Shown here: in pieces, positions 7,375 through 15,052 of the stretch
Layout of the letters: every line of letters starts with the position of its first letter
Numbering within the stretch: position 1 is the stretch's first letter
Source: Chitinophagaceae bacterium
GTDB taxonomy: Bacteria; Bacteroidota; Bacteroidia; Chitinophagales; Chitinophagaceae
NCBI GenBank assembly: GCA_003455235.1
Contig: DMRT01000099.1
Coordinates: 1 to 29,623 of the forward strand
Direction: 5' to 3'
Length of the DNA: 29,623 bases
Notes under the pieces: generated by a model
What the model was told of the DNA's origin: nothing
Database searches by the model: none
What the model saw: the letters and a program-made list of their open reading frames with translations, nothing else
Position numbers and translations under genes: made by a program

Positions 7375-8380
7375 GATCCTGCTGCCGCTGATTGTACTAC
7401 TTCAATCAAGCGTGTTTGCCCAGGACAACGAAAACGAAAACAGGAATAAAAACAAGAAAAAGTATGAGTTTGTAAAAACAAAAGCGGTAAACAAGTCATA
7501 CAATGTTTCTTCATCCGACAAACTGAATATCCAGAACTCCTTTGGTTCGGTGGAAGTTACCACCTGGGACCGTAACGAGATAAAAGTGGATGTGAATGTG
7601 GAAGTGACAGCCAATACAGAAGCGCTGGCGCAAAAAATCATCGACCGCATATCGGTATCGGATTCACGCAGTGGTAAGGACATCTCCTTTAAGACCGATA
7701 TGAAAGACATGAATGAGTCCAAAAGGGATAACAAAGATGATAAAAGCTCCATGGAGATTAACCACACGATCAGTATGCCGGCCGGAAACCCGCTCAGCAT
7801 CAGGAATGAGTTTGGCTCCACCAAAGTACCCGACTTCCGCGGTGAGGTTGATCTTACCAGCAAGTTTAGTTCTCTTACCACCGGAAACCTTACAAACATA
7901 AAGGGGATCAATGTTGAATTTGGTAAGGCAAACCTGGCCAATATTACCAGTGCACCGGTTAATATCAAGTTCTCCAAAGCAACGATTGCCAAATTATCCG
8001 GCTCGGTAAAACTGAACCTTGAGTTCTGCAGCAACGTACGGCTTAGCCTGGATAATAACCTGAACAGCCTTGACCTGAAGACATCGTATTCCACGGTGAA
8101 CCTAAAGCCGCTGGGCGACCTCCAGGCATCGTATAATATATCCACCAGTTTCGGATCCTTTAAAAATACAACCAATGTTAAATTCGACAGTGATGCTGAT
8201 GAAAAAGACGATAACAGGTACAACCCCAAATTCGATTTCCAGTACAATGGTAAAAACGGCAGCGGCAGCATTCCTGTAAAAGTGAAAAGCAGCTTCGGGA
8301 AGATCATTGTAGGGGAAGCTTCGGAGGAAGACATGAAGGGCAAGGAGAAAAATAAAACAAAGGATAAATCCCGTACATAG
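7349..8380 (+). CDS. Secreted DUF4097-like beta-repeat protein
   Basis: A 343-residue exported protein with a signal peptide (about residues 1-25, ending SVFAQ). The mature part begins with a highly charged N/K/E stretch, then repeated short beta-strand units such as NIQNSFGSVEVTTWDRNEIK, SIRNEFGSTKVPDF and VDLTSKFSSLTTGN. This is the right-handed beta-helix pattern of DUF4097/putative adhesin families. A charged low-complexity segment at about residues 118-135 interrupts it, and the C-terminus is lysine-rich (KGKEKNKTKDKS). An alternative start three codons later (ATG at 7358) is possible. The gene is the third of the sigma/anti-sigma operon, a common placement for such proteins in Bacteroidota. 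The precise role is unknown. Confidence 0.8.
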   Translation: MKKMSRAFKILLPLIVLLQSSVFAQDNENENRNKNKKKYEFVKTKAVNKSYNVSSSDKLNIQNSFGSVEVTTWDRNEIKVDVNVEVTANTEALAQKIIDRISVSDSRSGKDISFKTDMKDMNESKRDNKDDKSSMEINHTISMPAGNPLSIRNEFGSTKVPDFRGEVDLTSKFSSLTTGNLTNIKGINVEFGKANLANITSAPVNIKFSKATIAKLSGSVKLNLEFCSNVRLSLDNNLNSLDLKTSYSTVNLKPLGDLQASYNISTSFGSFKNTTNVKFDSDADEKDDNRYNPKFDFQYNGKNGSGSIPVKVKSSFGKIIVGEASEEDMKGKEKNKTKDKSRT

Positions 8381-8416
8381 TTTTTTTGGTAAATTAAACA
8401 GTATAGCCTGGAACAG

Positions 8417-8459
8417 CAAAAGGTTTGTGATTAATCACAGACCTTTTGTATTTTTAATC
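8417..8459 (+). terminator. Palindromic terminator after the sigma-factor operon
   Basis: Bases 8417-8432 and 8433-8448 form a 16-bp arm pair (CAAAAGGTTTGTGATT / AATCACAGACCTTTTG) with a single G-T wobble and almost no loop, followed on the plus strand by TATTTTTAATC. It lies 37 bp after the DUF4097-like gene and 23 bp before the next start, so it fits an intrinsic terminator. The near-perfect symmetry would also allow protein binding. Confidence 0.7.
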
Positions 8460-8471
8460 ACACCCTCTTAT

Positions 8472-8948
8472 ATGAAACTGATTACCCGGATCCGGCTGCT
8501 TATATCGTTTTTTATGATTGCACTTATGCTGAGCGGTATCACGGCCATGCCTGCCGAAACCGAACTGCGCTGGCTGATGCAATACAAAGAAATGTTTCCC
8601 GACCGGCTAGGCAACTGGCTGCAGACATGCTACGAAGCGCTGACTGCTACCAATTCAAAATATCCCTTCCTGGCCTATGGATACGACTGGCTGGCATTTG
8701 CCCATATCGTGATTGCGTTGTCATTCATTGGTCCGTATAAAGACCCGGTGAAAAATGCCTGGATCATTGATTGGCAGATACTCCTCTGCATTGCGGTTAT
8801 TCCGCTGGCAATGATTGCAGGGCCTGTACGGCAGATACCGGTCTTTCATATTATGATCGACTGCTGTTTTGGTTTGCTTGGTATCATTCCGTTGCTCATC
8901 TGCCGGAAGTGGATTAAACAGCTGGCACTGCAGTCCGGCAATACTTAA
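8472..8948 (+). CDS. Hypothetical four-helix membrane protein
   Basis: A 158-residue protein from the ATG at 8472; an in-frame ATG at 8427 lies inside the terminator palindrome and is rejected. Hydrophobic helices are visible at about 7-26, 72-90, 98-116 and 123-143. The first may be a cleaved signal (LLISFFMIALMLSGITAM) but more likely is a membrane anchor. Polar features include a WLMQYKEMFPDRLGNWL segment in the first external loop and a short positively charged C-terminus (CRKWIKQ). I do not recognise a named family. The stop overlaps that of the convergent XRE gene by 4 bp. Confidence 0.72.
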   Translation: MKLITRIRLLISFFMIALMLSGITAMPAETELRWLMQYKEMFPDRLGNWLQTCYEALTATNSKYPFLAYGYDWLAFAHIVIALSFIGPYKDPVKNAWIIDWQILLCIAVIPLAMIAGPVRQIPVFHIMIDCCFGLLGIIPLLICRKWIKQLALQSGNT

Positions 8949-9145
8949 TCTGTTTTTTCCAGGATAAAAATCTCTTCCACCGGTTTGCCGAAAACTTTTG
9001 CAATCTTCAGTGCAAGCACCGTAGACGGAACGTACTTGTTCGCTTCCATTGCATTGATCGTTTGCCTGCTTACGGCCACTTTATTGGCCAGGTCTTCCTG
9101 GGTGAGGCCCTTAATGGCCCTTTCCACTTTGATATTATTTTTCAT
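8945..9145 (-). CDS. Small XRE-family transcriptional regulator (YozG-like)
   Basis: A 66-residue protein that is essentially one helix-turn-helix domain: VERAIKGLTQEDLANKVAVS then RQTINAMEANKYVPSTVLAL and KIAKVFGKPVEEIFILE. This compact form, with a C-terminal short strand instead of a sensor domain, matches YozG-type Cro/C1 regulators that are typically encoded next to a small multi-pass membrane protein. That arrangement is seen here: the gene overlaps the 3' end of the upstream membrane-protein gene by 11 bp. Palindromes at 9663-9683 and 9721-9732 are candidate binding sites. Regulation of its own operon is inferred, not shown. Confidence 0.88.
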   Translation of the reverse strand: MKNNIKVERAIKGLTQEDLANKVAVSRQTINAMEANKYVPSTVLALKIAKVFGKPVEEIFILEKTD

Positions 9146-9611
9146 CGGGGGCGGTTTTAGCGTTTCTGTAAAGGATGTAATTGAACCGCACGATAAAAAT
9201 GATCAGTACAGTGAACATGTTGTACACCATCACCTGCAGAAATGGAGTGCCGTACACAAAAAGAAAAGCAACCAGCAGCAGCAGATAACTCACGCAAACT
9301 GCCCATAAGAGGGAGGAAAGCCTCAGTCCGGAAATGTACTCATCTTCGTTTTTTTCTTTGGAAAACCCTACCAGCATTCCGCCGATGATGAATAAAGCAC
9401 CTGTCAGGGTATTGGTGATATCGGTGCTGATCAGGCTGAATTGACTGCTTTTCCCCAGGAATTCATCGCTGGCAATGGCAAATACTTTTGCCTGTATCCA
9501 GTGTGAATCAAATCCGTTGAAACACAGGACCAGACCTGCGATGGAGGCCGGTATCAATATAAACCAGCCAAGTGTTTTGTACCTGTTCGGTAATAAAATG
9601 TTTGTTTTCAT
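9135..9611 (-). CDS. Hypothetical four-helix membrane protein, partner of XRE regulator
   Basis: A 158-residue integral membrane protein. Helices are visible at about 12-32 (LGWFILIPASIAGLVLCFNG), 70-85, 100-120 (SLLWAVCVSYLLLLVAFLFV) and 125-146. The C-terminal cytoplasmic tail is short and charged. The first loop holds a polar segment (AIASDEFLGKSSQFS). No catalytic motif is visible. It is first in a two-gene leftward operon with the small XRE regulator. The pairing resembles the widespread regulator plus DUF2178/DUF3796-like membrane protein modules, but I cannot place this protein in a named family from sequence alone. Confidence 0.75.
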   Translation of the reverse strand: MKTNILLPNRYKTLGWFILIPASIAGLVLCFNGFDSHWIQAKVFAIASDEFLGKSSQFSLISTDITNTLTGALFIIGGMLVGFSKEKNEDEYISGLRLSSLLWAVCVSYLLLLVAFLFVYGTPFLQVMVYNMFTVLIIFIVRFNYILYRNAKTAPDEK

Positions 9612-9628
9612 GACTTATTTATTTACCA

Positions 9629-9660
9629 CAAAAGTAAAGCATATTTTACATTATGACAAA
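9629..9660 (-). promoter_or_regulatory. Candidate promoter of the membrane protein/XRE operon
   Basis: On the minus strand, TTTG (9660-9657) is followed after 20 bp by TACTTTTG (9636-9629), a complete match to TAnnTTTG. The start codon at 9611 lies 18 bp beyond. The palindrome at 9663-9683 sits 3 bp upstream of the -33 element. Confidence 0.55.
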
Positions 9661-9662
9661 AT

Positions 9663-9683
9663 ATTCTTACAATTTGTAAGAAT
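9663..9683. promoter_or_regulatory. Perfect 21-bp palindrome, candidate operator
   Basis: ATTCTTACAA, a single T, then TTGTAAGAAT: ten-base arms with no mismatch. It lies between two divergent promoters, and its core TTACA...TGTAA recurs at 9721-9732. This is the size and symmetry expected for a dimeric XRE repressor. Which protein binds it is inference. Confidence 0.6.
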
Positions 9684-9720
9684 TTCTTAACAATTTGGAA
9701 CGGGTGGAAGACTCTTTAAC

Positions 9721-9732
9721 TTACATTTGTAA
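9721..9732. promoter_or_regulatory. Second TTACA-TGTAA palindrome over the SGNH gene -7 element
   Basis: TTACATTTGTAA is a perfect 12-bp inverted repeat with a 2-base centre, sharing its arms with the palindrome at 9663-9683. It contains TACATTTG (9722-9729), a match to the Bacteroidota -7 element, 15 bp before the ATG at 9745. The best -33 TTTG is 24 bp upstream, which is too far, so the promoter itself is weakly supported. Confidence 0.4.
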
Positions 9733-9744
9733 ATAAAGCAAGCG

Positions 9745-10350
9745 ATGACAACATACTCTTACCTGGCATTGGGCGACAGCTATACCATTGGCGAACAGGC
9801 TCCTTTTGCGGAAGCATTCCCCAATCAAACCGTTCAATTGCTGCGGAAAGCCGGCCATGCATTTTATGCTGCCGAGATCATTGCCAAAACAGGCTGGACC
9901 ACCGATGAACTCAGCAATGCCATTGAAGGAACTTCTTTTCTGACTGCCTATGATGTGGTTTCCCTGCTGGTGGGAGTGAATAATCAATACCGGGGAAGAT
10001 CAGCTGCTGAATTTAAAGTGGAGTTTGAGCACCTGTTGCAACGTGCCATTCAGTTTGCCGGCAATCAGCCCGGCCGGGTATTTGTGCTCAGCATTCCCGA
10101 TTGGGGTGTTACTCCTTTTGCAGAAGGGCGAAACCGTAACCAGGTAGCTGCAGAAATAGATGCTTTCAACCAGGTTTGCGAAACAGCGGCCAAACAATTC
10201 CAGGCTCACTATATCAATATCACATCTTCGCAACGGGTAGACGGACATGATGCCGAGTTCCTCGTTGCCGATGGCCTCCATCCTTCGGGTAAAGAATATG
10301 CCAAATGGGCCGCAAAATTGTATAAAGGCATCTCAACACAGTTATCATGA
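9745..10350 (+). CDS. SGNH/GDSL-family hydrolase
   Basis: A 201-residue protein of the SGNH hydrolase fold. Block I is YLALGDSYTIGE (nucleophile Ser). Block II/III are degenerate but recognisable in AKTGWTTDEL and SLLVGVNNQYRGRSAAEF (the usual GxND Asn is in GVNNQ). Block V is VADGLHPSGKEYAKWA (Asp and His of the triad). There is no signal peptide, so it is probably a cytoplasmic esterase or lipase-like enzyme; the substrate cannot be told. The length is typical of single-domain members. Its stop overlaps the start of the next gene (ATGA at 10347-10350), so the two are translationally coupled. Confidence 0.9.
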   Translation: MTTYSYLALGDSYTIGEQAPFAEAFPNQTVQLLRKAGHAFYAAEIIAKTGWTTDELSNAIEGTSFLTAYDVVSLLVGVNNQYRGRSAAEFKVEFEHLLQRAIQFAGNQPGRVFVLSIPDWGVTPFAEGRNRNQVAAEIDAFNQVCETAAKQFQAHYINITSSQRVDGHDAEFLVADGLHPSGKEYAKWAAKLYKGISTQLS

Positions 10351-10877
10351 ACCGCATCAGCTTTTCCGAAACACAACGATTCAGAACCTGGTGGGCCTGG
10401 GGTGCTGTGCTGCTGATGAATATTCTTTTTCTTTACGCCATTATTCAGCAGATCATCCTGGGCAAACCCTTTGGAAACAAACCGGCGCCAGACTATATAT
10501 TAATAGTGGTAGAGCTGTTTCTTTTTGTTCTCTTTCTGCTGCTCATCAGCATCAAACTGAAAACAAGGATCGCCGACGAGGGAATCTATTACCGGTTTTA
10601 CCCGTTTCACCGGCGGGAGCGGTTCATCGGGTGGAATGTACTAAGTGATGCATATATGAGAGAGTACAATTCCTTTCATGAATACGGCGGCTGGGGAATA
10701 CGCACGGGGTCACTTCAAACCGGGAACGCCATTAATACATCCGCTTCTTCTAAAACAGGCCTGCAATTACGGTTTACTGATGGCCGTTTGTTGCTGGTAG
10801 GAACAAGCCGCCCGGAAGAAGTAGCTGCCATCATAAAAGAAATAACAGCAGCCGGAAAGCTCAGCAGAAATGGGTAA
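10347..10877 (+). CDS. Hypothetical two-helix membrane protein
   Basis: A 176-residue protein coupled to the SGNH hydrolase gene. Two transmembrane helices are at about 15-36 (WWAWGAVLLMNILFLYAIIQ) and 50-68 (ILIVVELFLFVLFLLLISI), followed by a soluble PH-like region: KLKTRIADEGIYYRFYPFHR, then IGWNVLSDAYMREYNSFHEY, GGWGIRTG, and a closing LQLRFTDGRLLLVGTSRPEE and an amphipathic helix. The arrangement of strands and final helix resembles bacterial PH-domain membrane proteins (DUF6141-like), though this is a pattern judgement. The role is unknown. It converges on the metallophosphoesterase gene with only 3 bp between stops. Confidence 0.75.
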   Translation: MNRISFSETQRFRTWWAWGAVLLMNILFLYAIIQQIILGKPFGNKPAPDYILIVVELFLFVLFLLLISIKLKTRIADEGIYYRFYPFHRRERFIGWNVLSDAYMREYNSFHEYGGWGIRTGSLQTGNAINTSASSKTGLQLRFTDGRLLLVGTSRPEEVAAIIKEITAAGKLSRNG

Positions 10878-10880
10878 GAA

Positions 10881-11798
10881 TCAGTACTCCACCATTGTTC
10901 TTTCCACGGTTCCATCATTGTAAAAATCGAAGAGGGCGTAGGCCGGCGCAAAATCCTGGAAGGGACCGCCCCACCAGTTGCCGCTTACAGCACCGTTGCA
11001 GAAATAGCTGATCCCAAGATAGGTTACTTCATCCTGCAGGTGTATGTGGCCGCTGAGGCAGCATTTGACGCCTGGGTATTTTTTAAACAGGTCTTTTATC
11101 TTTTTGGCATCGGTATGAAGCAGGGCCCTGGAAAGTTTCCAGTCGCCGTTGGGCATCATGTCTTTTGCAAACATGGCGCTGCAGAAAGAAATGATGGGGA
11201 TGTGTGAAATGATGCAGATGAATTTTTCTTTGTTGTTTTCCAAATCCGTTTCAAGCCAGGCAAATTGTTCATTATCGAGCAGGGCAATGTAGCCACCGTT
11301 GTTTTCCTGCACACTGTCGAGTACAATGAAATGCCAGTTCCGGTGATCAAAGGAATAATAAGTGCTGGCGTAACCGGTTTGCTGAAGCCACCAGGCTTTA
11401 CCGTACAGGGGATCCGCTTTTACATCTTCCTTTAACTGCCAGCCCCAGATGTCGTGGTTGCCGAGGCAGTATTTCAACGGCAGTTTATTTTCTGCCTGCA
11501 TGATTTTATTGAACAGGTCCCACTGGGTCTGCGTTTTCTCTTTGGTAGCGGCCAGTGCATCCATGATGCTGTCGCCACCGTTGATGATGAAGTCGGGCTG
11601 TTTCTCCATCCGGTTAATGGTTTGCAGGGCTTTTGCCATTCCTGCTTCAGCCGTGTCCAGTTTTTTGATGTGAATATCGCTGATGAAAGCAATGGAAAAG
11701 TTTTTTTTCTTCTTTGCTGTTTCAGCATGCAAAATGGAAGGAACGGCGGTGGCCGCAGAAACGAGAGAGAGGTTCTGGATAAATTTCCTGCGTTGCAT
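10881..11798 (-). CDS. Tat-exported calcineurin-like metallophosphoesterase
   Basis: From the ATG at 11796-11798 the product is 305 residues beginning MQRRKFIQNLSLVSAATAV, a twin-arginine signal peptide ending near ILHAE. A longer frame to 11876 would overlap pyrF and bury the signal. All metal-binding motifs are present: FISDIHIKKLD, NGGDSIMD, CLGNHDIWGW, IISHIPI and CLSGHIHLQ. It should hydrolyse phosphomono- or diesters in the periplasm; the substrate is unknown. It follows pyrF by 13 bp at the end of the long leftward run. Confidence 0.88.
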   Translation of the reverse strand: MQRRKFIQNLSLVSAATAVPSILHAETAKKKKNFSIAFISDIHIKKLDTAEAGMAKALQTINRMEKQPDFIINGGDSIMDALAATKEKTQTQWDLFNKIMQAENKLPLKYCLGNHDIWGWQLKEDVKADPLYGKAWWLQQTGYASTYYSFDHRNWHFIVLDSVQENNGGYIALLDNEQFAWLETDLENNKEKFICIISHIPIISFCSAMFAKDMMPNGDWKLSRALLHTDAKKIKDLFKKYPGVKCCLSGHIHLQDEVTYLGISYFCNGAVSGNWWGGPFQDFAPAYALFDFYNDGTVERTMVEY

Positions 11799-11811
11799 AA
11801 AACTCGGTTGA

Positions 11812-12654
11812 CTATTTAAGATAACCGGCCATTTCGGCCTGGTATTGCTGTGCAATGGTTCTTGCCTCGGAAGCAAAGTCCTCTTTTTCGCTGGCGTAAA
11901 TAATGGCCCGGCTGACGTTTACCAGGAGTCCGCACGACGGGGCAGCTGATCCGTCTTTGATCATCCCATACCTGCTCACTTCTTCCAGGCTTCCTCCCTG
12001 GAAACCCACACCGGGAACCAAGAGGAAATGGCCGGGGATGATCTTACGGATGCTTTCCAGGTCGCTCGCTTTCGTGGCGCCCACTACAAACATCAGGTTG
12101 TCCGGGTTGCCCCAGCTGCTGACTTTTCGCAAAACAGATTCGTACAGGTATTCACCGCTGTTGTTCGTCTCCCTACCAACAACACTTAATTGTTCAAAAT
12201 CCCTGCTTCCGGGGTTGCTGGTCAGACCTAAAACAATTGCCCACTTATTTTCAAACTCCAAAAAAGGTTTCACACTGTCTTCACCCATGTACGGCGCCAC
12301 GGTAACCGCATCAAAATCCATGTTCACAAAAAAAGCGTTGGCGTATTGGGTGGAAGTATTGCCGATATCTCCTCGCTTTGCATCGGCAATGATGAACTGG
12401 TCTTTGGGGATATAATTCACGGTTTTCTCCATCGCTGCCCAGCCTTTTAATCCCATCGCTTCATAAAAAGCAGTGTTTATTTTATAGGCCACACAAAGGT
12501 CCTGCGTGGCGTCAATAATCTGTTTATTGAATTCAAAAACAGGGTCGGGGTGCGATTGAAGGTGTTTCGGAATTTTTGTGATATCAGTATCGAGGCCAAC
12601 GCAGAGGTATGACTTTTTTACCTGTATCTGTTCTATCAGTTGTTTCCTTGTCAT
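11812..12654 (-). CDS. pyrF: Orotidine 5'-phosphate decarboxylase (type 2)
   Basis: A 280-residue enzyme converting OMP to UMP in pyrimidine synthesis. The active site reads [19 protein letters not shown], with the Asp-Lys-Asp network, and [13 protein letters not shown] and [14 protein letters not shown] lie upstream. Downstream are [31 protein letters not shown] and [18 protein letters not shown] (phosphate-binding). The length and the extra loops fit the type-2 (longer) PyrF clade. It lies 21 bp downstream of the PaiB-like gene and upstream of the phosphoesterase on the same strand, so it is probably transcribed, at least partly, with the kynurenine genes. It may also have its own promoter within the preceding gene. 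Confidence 0.95.
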   Translation of the reverse strand: MTRKQLIEQIQVKKSYLCVGLDTDITKIPKHLQSHPDPVFEFNKQIIDATQDLCVAYKINTAFYEAMGLKGWAAMEKTVNYIPKDQFIIADAKRGDIGNTSTQYANAFFVNMDFDAVTVAPYMGEDSVKPFLEFENKWAIVLGLTSNPGSRDFEQLSVVGRETNNSGEYLYESVLRKVSSWGNPDNLMFVVGATKASDLESIRKIIPGHFLLVPGVGFQGGSLEEVSRYGMIKDGSAAPSCGLLVNVSRAIIYASEKEDFASEARTIAQQYQAEMAGYLK

Positions 12655-12675
12655 GCGGCAAAGATATGGCTGTTA

Positions 12676-13290
12676 TCAATCAAGGCGTTTGATCATTTCT
12701 TTGGCGATTTTACGGGAGTTCTCATCACCTCGTTTCATCAGCTCCTCAATAATATTCCGTTGAGAGTCCGGATCCCTGTTCTGGCTGAGCTTGAAAGTAT
12801 TTTCCATGCTTTCCACTTCAATGGTAAAGCCAACAATGCCTTTTACCATCTGATCGATGTATTCTTTGGGCAGTTCATCATAAGCCCCGGGCTTATGCGT
12901 GCCCTGGTATTTGTCGGAAACTTCTTTAACAGCATTCCGGGTTCCCAGTTCATCCATGAAGCGGATCTTGCCTTTTGCCTGTACCGTCATGTAATTCCAG
13001 GTAGAACCAATATTTGGATTGGTATACCAGCTCGCACTTACAAAGCAATGGGCACCGGTAAAGATCACCATTACGTTATTGTTTTTTTCAAAGGCAAGGT
13101 GATGATCGGTCTTTCGCATGATATGTCCACGCAGGGTGATCTTCCCGTCTTTTATTTCAATGCCCAGCGGAACCTGGGTTGCAACCGGGTATTCGCTGCC
13201 GGTTCCGGTGATCAGGGCAAAGGCGTTTTCTTTCATAAAGTCGATCACCATTTGCTGATCTTTTTCTGTGTAGAAATCGAATTTATACAT
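12676..13290 (-). CDS. PaiB-like FMN-binding protein
   Basis: A 204-residue protein of the PaiB family, small FMN-binding split-barrel proteins. Family segments are present in order: MYKFDFYTEKDQQMVIDFMK, then FALITGTGSEYPVATQVPL, LRGHIMRKTDHHLAFE, VMVIFTGAHCFVSASWYTN, STWNYMTVQAKGKIRFMDE and the closing IVGFTIEVESMENTFKLSQN. B. subtilis PaiB was described as a negative regulator of sporulation and protease genes; most members are probably flavoproteins of unknown activity. It sits 1 bp after the kmo stop, so it is very likely co-translated with the kynurenine operon. Its role there, perhaps flavin-linked, is unknown. Confidence 0.88.
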   Translation of the reverse strand: MYKFDFYTEKDQQMVIDFMKENAFALITGTGSEYPVATQVPLGIEIKDGKITLRGHIMRKTDHHLAFEKNNNVMVIFTGAHCFVSASWYTNPNIGSTWNYMTVQAKGKIRFMDELGTRNAVKEVSDKYQGTHKPGAYDELPKEYIDQMVKGIVGFTIEVESMENTFKLSQNRDPDSQRNIIEELMKRGDENSRKIAKEMIKRLD

Positions 13291-13291
13291 G

Positions 13292-14638
13292 CTATACGTT
13301 TAATTTTTCAAGGATCTTTTTCTCGATCTCTTCGCTTTCCCATTTTGTTTCAATGGCTGGGATAGACATAATCTCCTGCATGATTGCTTCCTGCCTTCTT
13401 CCATTCACCAGGGCATTGCTATAACGTATATGCGGACTGAAGGTAACCTGCGAATATGCCGGTATCCATTTGTCCGGGTGTTTTTTACTGAATGCCGCTT
13501 CTATTTTTTTCTGTAACAAAAATTTCGGGTCGGCCACTTTATCCCTCATCTCCACAAAATTATTCAGGGCCAGGTCAGCGATCGCATCGGCATCCGGTTT
13601 ACGCAACGATTGATATTCGGGCAGGATGGCTGACCAGTCTTCCTTGTGTTTATCCATTAAACTATTCAGCACGGAGCAATCTTCAAAACCGCAGTTCATT
13701 CCCTGTCCGAAGAAAGGTACAATGGCATGCGCTGCGTCACCGATAAGGGCAAACGTATCTTTCCTTATCCAGGGAAAGCATTTAACGGTAACGAGGGAAG
13801 AGGTAGGGTTTTTAAAAAAATCTTCCTGCAGCGTTGGCATCAGTTTCTCTGCATCGGTGAATGTTTTTTCAAAAAATGCCTTTACTTTTTCCTTTGTATC
13901 CAGGCTGTCAAAGGAAGGGTTGCCCTCAAAAGGAAAGAAGAGTGTGCAGGTGAAGCTGCCGTCCATATTCGGTAAAGCGATCAGCATGTAATTTCCACGG
14001 GGCCAGATATGCAGGGCATTCTTTTCCATTAAGAATTCACCATGGGCGCCGGCAGGAATATTCAGTTCCTTATAACCAAAGTCGATATAATATTGGTGGT
14101 ATTGAAACCGGTCGTGCTGGAGGTGGTGGGTAAGCCGTGCGGCGGAATAAGCGCCATCGCTGCCGAAACAGAGGCTGAAGTTTGAGGTTTGGGTTTTTAG
14201 GCTGGTGCAGTCTTCAAACTCGATGCTGTTTTCTTTCCAGTTGATGCTGTTGCATTTTTGATTAAAGGCAATCGCTGCTCCGTGTTGCTCTGCCAGGTCC
14301 ATCAGTTTGCAGTTCAGTTCTCCTCTGGAAACAGAATTGATGAACTGTCCTTCTTTGCCATAAGGCTGAAAAGCGGTTGTTCCATCAGCATGGTGAAGAT
14401 ATCTTCCATGCATGGGGATACAGATCTTCCGGATATCATCCATCAAACCGACTTCTTCCAGCGCTTTGATGCCACGGTCGCTCAGGGCCAGGTTGATGGA
14501 ACGTCCGGCCACCATATCTTCCTTGCGCATGTCGCCCCGGCGTTCAAATACATTCACTTTATAACCTCTTTTGCATAAATAGATAGAAAGCAATGAGCCC
14601 ACAAGCCCGGCACCGATAATGGTAACATTTTTTTTCAT
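13292..14638 (-). CDS. kmo: Kynurenine 3-monooxygenase
   Basis: A 448-residue FAD monooxygenase hydroxylating L-kynurenine to 3-hydroxykynurenine with NADPH and O2. The FAD-binding motif opens the protein (VTIIGAGLVGSLLSIYLCKR), followed by VFERRGDMRK, the kmo-specific AGRSINLALSDRGIKAL and the substrate-side HGRYLHHADGTTAFQPYG. The second FAD motif is FALIGDAAHAIVPFFGQGMN with CGFEDCSVL. The length fits the bacterial enzyme. It ends in a charged segment rather than the hydrophobic C-terminal anchor of eukaryotic Kmo. The start lies directly next to the stop of the membrane protein gene (14639) with no gap, and its stop is 1 bp from the PaiB-like start. Confidence 0.95.
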   Translation of the reverse strand: MKKNVTIIGAGLVGSLLSIYLCKRGYKVNVFERRGDMRKEDMVAGRSINLALSDRGIKALEEVGLMDDIRKICIPMHGRYLHHADGTTAFQPYGKEGQFINSVSRGELNCKLMDLAEQHGAAIAFNQKCNSINWKENSIEFEDCTSLKTQTSNFSLCFGSDGAYSAARLTHHLQHDRFQYHQYYIDFGYKELNIPAGAHGEFLMEKNALHIWPRGNYMLIALPNMDGSFTCTLFFPFEGNPSFDSLDTKEKVKAFFEKTFTDAEKLMPTLQEDFFKNPTSSLVTVKCFPWIRKDTFALIGDAAHAIVPFFGQGMNCGFEDCSVLNSLMDKHKEDWSAILPEYQSLRKPDADAIADLALNNFVEMRDKVADPKFLLQKKIEAAFSKKHPDKWIPAYSQVTFSPHIRYSNALVNGRRQEAIMQEIMSIPAIETKWESEEIEKKILEKLNV

Positions 14639-15052
14639 CTACAAGAATATTATAAGAGATGCAATAATATAACAAAGGGTGGCAATTGCAATGCCTGCCA
14701 AAGGTACTTTAAACCAATACCTGATCGCCAGGAAAAGATAGAACAGGCTCGTTAAAGCAGTGAGTAAGACCAGGGAGGGGGCGCCTGCTAAAAAGGGGAA
14801 ATAAAACAGGGCCAGCAGCAGGTTGATCGCTCCTAAAAAAATACCGCCTGCACTATGGCTTCCATTAAAGCCGATCCAGGCCTTCCACATAGTGGTTTTA
14901 TTGGTAAGCACGGGATGTGTTTGCTTCATTGCTTCCACCGTGGCTTTATCTCTTGCAAGAAATTTGTTTGTAAAAAAGGTATACAGCAAATGGAGGCCTG
15001 CCAGAATGATGTACACCGAGGATCCGGTTATCCAGAGAATTTTAGCTGTCAT
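14639..15052 (-). CDS. Unknown four-helix membrane protein inside the kynurenine operon
   Basis: A 137-residue integral membrane protein. Helices are at about 5-25 (ILWITGSSVYIILAGLHLLY), 66-85 (AGGIFLGAINLLLALFYFPF), 89-107 and 114-135. The loop between the first two helices is polar (KFLARDKATVEAMKQTHPVL then TTMWKAWIGFNGSHS). The start overlaps kynU by 4 bp (ATGA-type) and the stop touches the kmo start, so it is locked between two pathway enzymes. No transporter signature is recognised, and it is small for a kynurenine carrier. Possible roles include a membrane partner or an unrelated passenger. I do not recognise a named family. Confidence 0.75.
   Translation of the reverse strand: MTAKILWITGSSVYIILAGLHLLYTFFTNKFLARDKATVEAMKQTHPVLTNKTTMWKAWIGFNGSHSAGGIFLGAINLLLALFYFPFLAGAPSLVLLTALTSLFYLFLAIRYWFKVPLAGIAIATLCYIIASLIIFL

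Noticed and set aside
7402..8343. Long minus-strand frame (313 codons) opposite the DUF4097-like gene
   Set aside because: It is an antisense shadow: the plus-strand protein has a signal peptide, repeated beta units and operon overlap, while the minus-strand product is leucine/serine-rich with no family likeness.
12640..13365. Plus-strand frame of 241 codons across the PaiB-like gene
   Set aside because: The opposite strand encodes a clear full-length PaiB family protein; this frame is its complement and has no recognisable motif.
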